A stretch of DNA of 18,105 nucleotides. Origin: CAZKRU01 sp964555235. Its GTDB lineage: Bacteria; Verrucomicrobiota; Verrucomicrobiia; Methylacidiphilales; CAMAQI01. Positions 1-6,414 of the stretch are shown in pieces; within the stretch, counting starts at the first letter, position 1; each line of letters starts with the position of its first letter. The position numbers and the translations under genes are program-made. The notes beneath the pieces were generated by a model. It was not told where the DNA came from and ran no database searches. It saw only the letters and a program-made list of their open reading frames with translations. Location: the NCBI GenBank assembly GCA_964555235.1, contig CAZKRU010000083.1:1-18105 (forward strand), in the 5' to 3' direction.

Positions 1-90
1 TTTTAAATCCCATCACCTTCACTTAAAAGTACCCTTTTTGCAGAGGTCTCTATTTATAAGACAGAGGAAGTAGATCAGTTTTTTCATAGA

Positions 91-813
91 TTAGTTATTA
101 TTAAGGTCACCTAAAAAGACAAAACCATCAAAAACAGTGTGAACGTAGGGGTACGACACGTTATATAAGTCGCTATGCCGCCAGTCTTGATCCCCTCGCT
201 CAGATGGCCACCCATTTTGCATGCTCATCATTTCTTGATTTATTCCGACACGGGTTGGATTCAACGGGTTTCTCCCAACAGCTAATGTCCGCGCAGGAAA
301 CATATTGGCCAGCAATGCACTACGAGTTTCTGGATCCCCGAGATAAGCATTAGCTGACGACGTTGAACCGTAAAGTGTAAGTGCTGGTGCTGGAATGGGT
401 GCTGAATTCGTCTTTATAAAATATGGTTCCTGCGTCAAGGCCGCACCATCGTATCCAATGAAAACACCATTGTCCCAAATTTTTGGCAACGGTTTTCCGC
501 TCCAATAATCATTAAATCCCCATCCTCCATATGTACTCCCAAGAACCATATCACTCAGTCCACGCCCTTTGGTTAGCTCTTGCAATGTCCATGCATTTTC
601 ACCAACTGGTGAAATGAGAGACCATGTTGCCGGGTCCCAAAATGAATGAGGATTATCCAATACCTCTTCACCATTCGAATAGAAATTGTATGTCTTTGTA
701 TTCAAGACTGCCGCAAAGCGTCCTCTCCATGTTAATTGAGATCTTTTGTCGTTCGCCGGATTAAAAAATTTATACCATTCACTGCAATATAAGACACGCC
801 ATAGGGACGTGTC
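91..813 (-). pseudogene. C-terminal fragment of an uncharacterised, possibly alpha/beta-hydrolase-like protein
   Basis: An open frame of 240 codons ending with TAA at 91-93. No good start is visible. An in-frame TTG at 705 would give 204 residues, but the frame upstream of it (positions 706 to about 777) still reads like folded protein, with W-Y-K-F-F-N-P and L-T-W-R-G-R-F stretches. The first codons overlap the palindrome at 790-816, and an in-frame TAA at 814-816 closes the frame. It is best read as the 3' part of a longer gene whose 5' part was removed by the neighbouring RAYT/REP sequence. The protein is rich in W, G, N and P and has no membrane segment. A W-R-H-S-D segment about 25 residues from the C-terminus resembles the histidine region of lipase-like hydrolases, but that assignment is weak inference. 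The first 90 bases of the window show nothing else I can support. Confidence 0.5.
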
Positions 814-816
814 TTA
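790..816. repeat. REP-like palindrome at the end of the RAYT remnant
   Basis: A perfect 9-bp inverted repeat, TAAGACACG (790-798) and CGTGTCTTA (808-816), with a 9-base loop. The TAA stop of the transposase remnant forms part of the stem. There is no T-run, so it is not a canonical intrinsic terminator. RAYT transposases are known to sit beside short palindromic REP sequences, so a dispersed REP unit is the likeliest reading. Only one copy is in this window, so repetition cannot be tested here. Confidence 0.5.
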
Positions 817-1237
817 ACATTTAACATCTAGACTCTTCATCAGCATTTCGTATCTCATTTTCATCGCTTCTTCCCTTCTCATTTGCTCCTCTAACCTTCC
901 CAGTCCCATTGCTACCGCTGGATAGGAGACTCCACTTTCCTGCCCATACCGCTCACTCTTGTACCCCACCGCTGCGTTCCTCCAGCTCTCGGATCGTCAT
1001 TCTTCCCTTTTCCTGCATCAGGCCCAACCATGGGAACGCATCCCGACAATTCATTTTGAGTCGTTCGTAGATCTCCAACAGATTTTTGTCATTTTCGAGT
1101 TTTTCCCGAATCCTTTTCACCCCTACTCTCGCCGCACGGTAGTCTGCCTCGATCTTTTCTGCAATCTCCAATGAGAGCTGCGATGTTTTCGTTGGGGAGC
1201 AATATCCAAAATTCACTTCAAATCCCCTTAAAACCCG
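814..1237 (-). pseudogene. C-terminal remnant of a REP-associated (RAYT/Y1-type) transposase, frameshifted
   Basis: Two overlapping minus-strand frames make one protein. The first runs from about 1237 (usable GTG at 1216) to a TGA at 953-955. The second continues from about 964 to TAA at 814-816. They join at a run of four G (about 963-966, minus-strand sequence GGTGGGGTAC). Removing one G gives a continuous E-E-R-S-G-G-Y-K-S-E-R-Y-G sequence followed by a G-V-S-Y-P-A-V-A motif and a charged helix ending in V-K-C. The helix-turn-helix-like segment and the cysteine-containing tail beside a palindrome recall the C-terminal domain of one RAYT subgroup. That is recall, not a search result. The N-terminal HUH domain is absent: an in-frame TAG lies at 1238-1240, and the next gene starts at 1252 on the other strand. 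It cannot encode an active enzyme. Confidence 0.5.
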
Positions 1238-1251
1238 CTACGAGTATAAGA

Positions 1252-1749
1252 ATGGCTCTTCGTGTGCTGATTCTCGATGTCGATGGGGTGATGACGACCG
1301 GACAGTTTTTTTACAGTAAGTCGGGAAAAGAGTTAAAGGTCTTTGGTCCTGACGATGCGGATGGGCTCGCACTTGTTCAGAACCATCTCTCCATTCAGTT
1401 TGTTTCGGCGGATCATCGTGGTTTTCCAATTTCAAAGTGCCGGATTGTTGATGACATGAAATATCCGTTGGACTTGGTTCCCAACCATGAACGTCTCCAA
1501 TGGATTGCCGATCGTTATCCTCTGAAGGAAGTTGCCTACATGGGGGATGGAATCTTTGATCATTACATTCTCCGAGAAGTCGGCTATGCCCTCGCCCCTG
1601 CCAATGCACATCCCCATTGCAAAGCGGTCGCGAATTACGTTACTCAGGCAAGCGGCGGGGCAGGAGCCGTTGCGGAAGCCTGTTTGCATCTTCTTTCCAA
1701 ATTCTTTATTCCCTATGATCCGAAGCAGCCCCTCGAATCGACCCTTTAA
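1252..1749 (+). CDS. KdsC-like HAD-superfamily sugar phosphatase
   Basis: 165 residues, near the usual length of KDO-8-phosphate phosphatase (KdsC) and the related phosphatase halves of acylneuraminate enzymes, which remove phosphate from acidic keto-sugar phosphates in the cytoplasm. Visible motifs: D-V-D-G-V with nucleophile D9 and D11; G-K-E-L-K-V-F near residue 25; G-P-D-D-A-D-G-L near 32; M-G-D-G-I-F-D at 97-103 in place of the usual GDD box; A-H-P near 119; and G-G-A-G-A-V near 135, matching the family's GGxGAVRE end. The second strand motif is V-S-A-D-H-R-G rather than the usual TGR. The ATG at 1252 is chosen because the fold begins right after it; an in-frame ATG at 1171 only adds sequence antisense to the transposase remnant. 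No Shine-Dalgarno is evident. TAA is followed directly by the next ATG, so it is the first gene of a probable operon. No KdsA or NeuB partner is present; the substrate may come from the GatZ-like neighbour. Confidence 0.8.
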   Translation: MALRVLILDVDGVMTTGQFFYSKSGKELKVFGPDDADGLALVQNHLSIQFVSADHRGFPISKCRIVDDMKYPLDLVPNHERLQWIADRYPLKEVAYMGDGIFDHYILREVGYALAPANAHPHCKAVANYVTQASGGAGAVAEACLHLLSKFFIPYDPKQPLESTL

Positions 1750-2913
1750 ATGACCCGTTCTGACCTGGATCTTTTTTTGCAAAAACGGCGCTGCACCCTT
1801 CTGGGGGTCGGGCCGATGAGTCTTAATTGTGTCAATACGACGATCGACTTGGCCAATGAGTATCAAGTTCCGATCTTTCTGATCGCCAGTCGCCGCCAAA
1901 TTGATGCCTCGGTCCTTGGAGGCGGCTACGTCAATCGCTGGAATACTCGCGACTTTGCTACCCATGTCCGATCCCGAGATCGCGGATCCTGGATTTCGCT
2001 CTGTCGGGATCACGGGGGACCGTGGCAGGGAGATCGCGAGGAAGCTCTTTCAGCAAATCAAGCCATGGAGTCCGCCAAAACCTCCTTCTCGGAGGATATT
2101 ACCTCCGGATTTCAAATCCTTCACATCGACACCAGCCTTTCTCCGGGCGGAAGCCCCGATTTTGAAACAACCTGCCAACGGGCCTTTGAGCTTTATGAAT
2201 ATTGCTGGAAAGAAAGCCTCCAACACCAACGCGAGATTCTTTTTGAAATTGGAACGGAGGAGCAAAGCGGTCTTCCCGCCGCATCTCTTGAAGAGCTTCG
2301 TCGCTTGATTAATGCCTTTCAACGATTTTGTCATCGAGGGGGATTTCCAGAGCCAACGTTTTTAGTGGTCCAGACCGGCACTAAAGTTCTCGAAACGCGC
2401 AATGTCGGCAGCTTCGATTCCCCTTTCCGGATCGCCCATGAACTTCCTGCAGAAATCCAAGTCCCCAAAATCCTCGAGATCTGCAACGACTCCAAGCTTT
2501 ACCTCAAGGAACACAACGGCGATTATCTCTCCGATGAAGCCCTCCGGTGGCATCCAAAACTTGGAATCCATGCCATGAATGTCGCTCCTGAATTTGGAGT
2601 AACTGAATCCCGAGCCCTCCTTCAAGTGCTTGAGGAAAACCATCTCCACAAACTTTCGGAAGCCTTTATTGAGCTCGCACACGGTTCAGGAAAATGGGGA
2701 AAGTGGGTCCCCCCTGAAACGAAGATCGACATGCGACAAAAAGCATTGATCGCCGGACATTATGTTTTTGCAACTGACGCATTTTGGGAAATCAAAACAC
2801 GCGCTCAACGCGCCCTCGATCCGATCGGACTCGATCTTGATCAAATTCTCCAGAAAGCCGTTTGTGCTTCCATCCTTCGATATCTTCGACTCCTCCGCTT
2901 GGTACATCCATGA
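1750..2913 (+). CDS. GatZ/KbaZ-like class II aldolase-family TIM-barrel protein
   Basis: 387 residues, slightly shorter than the tagatose-bisphosphate aldolase non-catalytic subunits (GatZ/KbaZ, about 420). Family landmarks can be followed in order: G-V-G-P-M-S-L-N-C near residue 19; the A-S-R-R-Q-I strand near 46 and G-G-G-Y-V-N-R-W near 56; C-R-D-H-G-G-P-W near 83 (GatZ has GGDHLGP); H-I-D-T-S-L-S near 122 (GatZ HLDASMS); E-I-G-T-E near 163 (GatZ VIGTE); V-V-Q-T-G-T near 206; E-H-N-G-D-Y near 257; and P-E-F-G-V-T-E near 280. The Asp-His pair suggests a metal or phosphate-sugar active site is kept. GatZ normally works with a catalytic GatY/KbaY partner, which is absent here, so this copy may be an aldolase or epimerase-like enzyme in its own right. 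It starts directly after the KdsC-like stop, and its own TGA overlaps the next ATG. The pairing with a phosphatase suggests it makes a phosphorylated sugar; the substrate is unknown. Confidence 0.75.
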   Translation: MTRSDLDLFLQKRRCTLLGVGPMSLNCVNTTIDLANEYQVPIFLIASRRQIDASVLGGGYVNRWNTRDFATHVRSRDRGSWISLCRDHGGPWQGDREEALSANQAMESAKTSFSEDITSGFQILHIDTSLSPGGSPDFETTCQRAFELYEYCWKESLQHQREILFEIGTEEQSGLPAASLEELRRLINAFQRFCHRGGFPEPTFLVVQTGTKVLETRNVGSFDSPFRIAHELPAEIQVPKILEICNDSKLYLKEHNGDYLSDEALRWHPKLGIHAMNVAPEFGVTESRALLQVLEENHLHKLSEAFIELAHGSGKWGKWVPPETKIDMRQKALIAGHYVFATDAFWEIKTRAQRALDPIGLDLDQILQKAVCASILRYLRLLRLVHP

Positions 2914-3734
2914 AACCAGTCGCCACCCTCATTCTCAACCGGAACCTTCCTGACGTCACTGATGCGCTCTGGGAGAAACTCGACCGTCAAAATCGCGACC
3001 TGAGTGATCTTTATGTGATTGAAAGTGGTTCCGAAGAATCCAAACGCTCCAAGCATTCAACTTGGTGGGCGAACTGGCCTGAGGCCTTGGAACAGGGACT
3101 TCGTTATCCGCGCGGATTCAATTACGGGCTCTCCAAGCTTCTGGAAGAAAATCGTTATGATTCCTACGAATATTTCTTTTTACTCTGCAACGACACGGTT
3201 TTCTCGGAAGGCCCCATTCTCCTCCCACTTCTGGAAGAAATGTCTCATCATCCTCGCCTCGGCATTCTCTCACCCTGCTCACCATCCTGGGGCGAATCCC
3301 GACTCATTCCCCCTGGAGAAACCCGCTATTTCTGGTACATCAGTCCCAATGCCTGGCTCGTCCGACGCGCTTATGTGGATTGCATTCGCGAGAAAGAATC
3401 CCCCTCATACATGAATTTTTTTTATGACGGAACGAACTTTCGTGGCTATGGGGCCGACGTGGAACTGGCTGCAAAAGCCTACATCAATGACTGGGCGGCG
3501 GGAGTAACCTCTCGACTTTTTGTTGAGGAAAATAAAGATCTCCTTTTAACGAAAGCGGATTTGATTCGCACTGAGCCGTATCACGAAAGCCTCGTCAAAT
3601 GTCTGGAAGAAGGCAAACAATGGATGCGGCGCAAATACGGATTCCATAGCTTCTGGAACATGCAGATGTATGCAAAATATTATTACGATAAATACTTTGA
3701 ATATTTTCCAGAAGATTTTCGCTACAAAATTTAA
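2910..3734 (+). CDS. Divergent GT-A/GT2-like glycosyltransferase
   Basis: 274 residues from the ATG at 2910, which overlaps the upstream stop as ATGA. Earlier in-frame ATGs lie inside the GatZ-like gene. The sequence opens with a beta strand, V-A-T-L-I-L-N-R-N, and then Y-V-I-E-S-G-S, as in GT2 enzymes (V-D-N-G-S). F-F-L-L-C-N-D-T-V-F at about 89-98 fits the DxD-like metal and nucleotide site. W-L-V-R-R-A-Y near 165 and G-Y-G-A-D-V-E-L near 195 match the late GT2 region where an acidic catalytic base lies. There is no membrane segment, so it is cytoplasmic or peripheral. The C-terminal tail is rich in Tyr, Trp and Lys. It lies between precursor genes, so it plausibly transfers the unusual sugar made by them. 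Donor and acceptor cannot be read from the sequence. Confidence 0.65.
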   Translation: MKPVATLILNRNLPDVTDALWEKLDRQNRDLSDLYVIESGSEESKRSKHSTWWANWPEALEQGLRYPRGFNYGLSKLLEENRYDSYEYFFLLCNDTVFSEGPILLPLLEEMSHHPRLGILSPCSPSWGESRLIPPGETRYFWYISPNAWLVRRAYVDCIREKESPSYMNFFYDGTNFRGYGADVELAAKAYINDWAAGVTSRLFVEENKDLLLTKADLIRTEPYHESLVKCLEEGKQWMRRKYGFHSFWNMQMYAKYYYDKYFEYFPEDFRYKI

Positions 3735-3745
3735 CTGAACTCCGC

Positions 3746-4843
3746 ATGAGCCAAACGTTAATCACCCAATACTTCGCCGCATTTGGAAACAAAGAGTGGA
3801 ATCACGTTGCGGAATGTTTCCACGACCAGATCTCGCTGCAAGACTCCTTAGGTGCTTCTTGCCAAGGGAAAACGCGAGTGATTGATTTCTGTAAAAAAAC
3901 ACTCGAGACTGTGACCCTCCGCCTCGATCTGCTTCGGGTTTATCAAGCTTCTGACTCCCATTGGGCTGGAGAGTTTCATCTGGAAATCACCGACCCAACC
4001 GGAACGATCACCATCCTTCAAGGAGTGGATCTCTTTACGATGAAGCAAGGCCTCATCGCATCCATTCGAGCTTTCGTCGAAATCATCGGAACTGAAAAAC
4101 GCTTCGGGGGGAATCGGGTCCGCACCCTCAATCCCGAAATCTTGGGAAAATATGATTTCGCAAAAAACCCCTACGTTTATTTTCATTATGCCGCAAACCC
4201 TAGGGAGGTTTGGAATTTTGATTCATTGGAAAGCTTCAGTCTTTATTTACTTCGAGTTCCCGAAGGAAGCCAGGTCACGTGGGAGAACTCTTCCACGCTT
4301 CTGAAGCAAGGAGACGTTCTGCAATGCGAAAAGACTTCGATCTCGCTTCAAGTCCATGGAGCAGGAGTCAGATGGCTGGTCGCAGGAACGATCTCCCCCT
4401 CTACGCTCCCCTCGGGGATCTCTCACATTCCTCATTCGAAAATTTACCAAGTCAAAAAACCGTGGGGGCATGAGCTCTGGATCAGCGGGGAGCATCCAAA
4501 TTACGCCTTTAAACAGATCCGGATCGTCGCCGGAACTAAAACGAGCCTTCAATATCATCGGCAAAAGCAAGAGACCAACGTCCTCTTTGAGGGAACCGCC
4601 CGACTTCATTACAAATCGAATCCCGAAGTGGAAAACGAAAGCATCACCCGCACGGCTCTCGACTCCGTTGAAATCATCCCCATTCAGGCCATTGATGTTA
4701 CTCCTCCAACCCTTCACCGCTTAGAGGCCATGACCGACGTCTTACTTTATGAAACATCGACTCCCCATCTCGATGATGTCATTCGGGTTCAAGATGACAG
4801 TCAACGTCCTGATGGCCGGATCAACCTTGAGCACTCCACGTAA
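3746..4843 (+). CDS. NTF2/SnoaL-like domain joined to a phosphomannose-isomerase-type cupin
   Basis: 365 residues in three parts. Residues 1-120 look like an NTF2/SnoaL fold (short helices F-A-A-F-G and W-N-H-V-A-E-C-F-H, then curved strands). Residues about 140-215 may be a degenerate first cupin. Residues about 230-345 match the type II mannose-6-phosphate isomerase cupin: K-P-W-G-H-E at 238-243, S-L-Q-Y-H at 267-271, E276, G-T-A near 283 and T-L-H-R-L at 322-326. Metal-site candidates are Q269, H271, E276 and H324; the usual E-H pair is E-T here, so one histidine is replaced. This could be a sugar isomerase or epimerase, or a binding or scaffold protein. The gene follows the glycosyltransferase by 11 bases with no clear Shine-Dalgarno, and its TAA overlaps the next ATG by one base (TAATG). 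The domain calls are by eye; the cupin is the firmer one. Confidence 0.65.
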   Translation: MSQTLITQYFAAFGNKEWNHVAECFHDQISLQDSLGASCQGKTRVIDFCKKTLETVTLRLDLLRVYQASDSHWAGEFHLEITDPTGTITILQGVDLFTMKQGLIASIRAFVEIIGTEKRFGGNRVRTLNPEILGKYDFAKNPYVYFHYAANPREVWNFDSLESFSLYLLRVPEGSQVTWENSSTLLKQGDVLQCEKTSISLQVHGAGVRWLVAGTISPSTLPSGISHIPHSKIYQVKKPWGHELWISGEHPNYAFKQIRIVAGTKTSLQYHRQKQETNVLFEGTARLHYKSNPEVENESITRTALDSVEIIPIQAIDVTPPTLHRLEAMTDVLLYETSTPHLDDVIRVQDDSQRPDGRINLEHST

Positions 4844-6414
4844 TGAATCCCCGCGTTTGTCTTTTAACTGCCGGATTAGGCACCCGAATGGGGGAGGCCT
4901 GTCGCAGCATGAACAAAGCGCTTCTCCCCTTACAAAATCAAGCCATCCTTTCCCATCTCTTCGATCGCTTCCCTTCTGAAACCGAATGGATCATCGGTGT
5001 CGGCTTTCAGGCACAACAAGTCAAAGACTACATTCAAGTGGTCCATCCGGAGCTTCGTGCGACCTTTGTGACGGTCGACCCGTATCAGGGCCCTGGCAGT
5101 GGGCCTGGTTACTCGCTCCTCTGTTGTGAATCCCACTTACAAGCTCCCTTTCTCTTTGTCACTTGCGATACGCTTTGGGATCCACCGCTCGATCTTTCTG
5201 TCAACGGGGATTGGCTGGGAGTTGCTCCCGTTCCGAAAGAGAAAACTCCGTTTTACTGCAACCTACGCCTTCAAAATCATCGAGTCGTTGATCTTCGTGA
5301 CAAAGAACTCGTAGAGGATCCCGATTATCAGGCGTTTGTCGGAATCTGCGGTATCCACGACGTCAAAACCTTTTGGTCCGCACTGAGAGAGCCGAGTGTC
5401 ATTCAAGGAGAACATCAAGTTTCAAATGGACTACGCGCCTTAATCAACAAAGGGACGACCGAAGCTCGTTCTGTTGTTTGGACGGATGTCGGAGATGAAG
5501 CCAAATATCGTGCCGCCGTGCTTCAGCACGAGAATTTTGATTTTAGCAAAACGGATGAAGCTCTTTACTTTCGAAATAATCGGGTGATCAAATTCTTTGC
5601 CGATCCGAAAATCAGCCAAAGACGCGTCGAAAAAGCCCGCATCCATCCTCACGCCTTTCCGACCATTGATCGACATCAAAACCACTGCTACTCCTACCCC
5701 TTTCAAGAAGGAAAAACACTTTATCAACATCTCACTCCTCCGCTCTTTCGACACTTTCTGGAATGGATGAACCAAGAAGTCTGGACTCCCGTCGAAGTTC
5801 GCCCCGAGATCTGGCAGCAAGACTGCCAGGCCTTCTATCGCGAAAAGACCTTGAGTCGAATCAATCGATTTTGGGAGAAACACTCTTCCTATCCGGAAAA
5901 CATTCCCGTGAACGAGATCCCTCTCCCAACGGTACAATCGCTTCTTCATCAAGTTCCGTGGTCCCAACTTGAAACAGGAATCCCCACCTTCCAACATGGG
6001 GATCTCCAATTTGATAATATCCTCTTTTGCCCGGGAACAAATCGCTTCCTCCTGCTCGATTGGCGCCAGGATTTTTCCGGTCACATCGAATATGGCGACC
6101 TTTACTACGACTTTGGAAAACTCATGGGCGGAATTTTACTTCCTTACGACTACGTCAAATTAAACCTCCTGAGTTACACCGAAACCCCGGAAGGGATCTT
6201 CTTTGAACACGCCCGCCGCTCCAGCGCTCCGGAATACCTTCAGATTTTGGAATCATTCATCATCGCCCGGGGGCTCGACCTTCAACGAGTCCGGATCCTC
6301 GTCGGACTCATCTATCTCAACATGGCCCCCTTGCATCATGCCCCGTTTGATCGCCTTCTCTTCTCTCTCGGAAAAACGGCACTTCATCGGGCCCTGGCCG
6401 GAAAATCCCTGTGA
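4843..6414 (+). CDS. Bifunctional nucleotidyltransferase / APH-type sugar kinase
   Basis: 523 residues with two catalytic halves. Residues 1 to about 225 form a sugar-1-phosphate nucleotidyltransferase: G-L-G-T-R-M-G at 11-17, K25 in N-K-A-L-L-P-L, the T-C-D-T metal aspartate at 109, and a D-V-G-D box at 215-218. Residues about 235-523 form a choline/aminoglycoside-kinase fold: V-I-K-F-F with candidate ATP lysine K250, Q-H-G-D-L-Q-F-D-N at 384-392 (catalytic D387, N392) and L-L-D-W-R at 404-408 (metal D406). Known families with these folds are LicC-type cytidylyltransferases and LicA-type kinases, which act in sequence on choline. Here one chain would phosphorylate a sugar or polyol at its anomeric or terminal hydroxyl and then couple it to CTP, GTP or another NTP. 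All core catalytic residues I can place are kept. The start ATG overlaps the upstream TAA, and the stop overlaps the next GTG (GTGA). The substrate is not known. Confidence 0.82.
   Translation: MNPRVCLLTAGLGTRMGEACRSMNKALLPLQNQAILSHLFDRFPSETEWIIGVGFQAQQVKDYIQVVHPELRATFVTVDPYQGPGSGPGYSLLCCESHLQAPFLFVTCDTLWDPPLDLSVNGDWLGVAPVPKEKTPFYCNLRLQNHRVVDLRDKELVEDPDYQAFVGICGIHDVKTFWSALREPSVIQGEHQVSNGLRALINKGTTEARSVVWTDVGDEAKYRAAVLQHENFDFSKTDEALYFRNNRVIKFFADPKISQRRVEKARIHPHAFPTIDRHQNHCYSYPFQEGKTLYQHLTPPLFRHFLEWMNQEVWTPVEVRPEIWQQDCQAFYREKTLSRINRFWEKHSSYPENIPVNEIPLPTVQSLLHQVPWSQLETGIPTFQHGDLQFDNILFCPGTNRFLLLDWRQDFSGHIEYGDLYYDFGKLMGGILLPYDYVKLNLLSYTETPEGIFFEHARRSSAPEYLQILESFIIARGLDLQRVRILVGLIYLNMAPLHHAPFDRLLFSLGKTALHRALAGKSL

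Noticed and set aside
790..816. Rho-independent terminator for the left-edge genes
   Set aside because: The stem is good but neither side has a T-run, and its position at the end of a RAYT-like gene fits a REP palindrome better.
1171..1251. Earlier in-frame ATG extending the KdsC-like protein by 27 residues
   Set aside because: The added residues are not part of the HAD fold and come from sequence antisense to the transposase remnant; the fold begins right after ATG 1252.
1432..2013. Long minus-strand frame of 193 codons under the KdsC-like and GatZ-like genes
   Set aside because: It is antisense to two genes with clear motifs, has no recognisable domain and no start signals; a shadow frame.
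1252..2913. KDO or sialic-type acid synthesis pair (KdsC plus KdsA or NeuB)
   Set aside because: The second protein follows GatZ/KbaZ landmarks, not KdsA or NeuB, and no CMP-sugar synthetase of the KdsB/NeuA type is present.
5440..6084. Minus-strand frame of 214 codons within the kinase fusion
   Set aside because: Antisense to the conserved kinase domain, with no motifs of its own.
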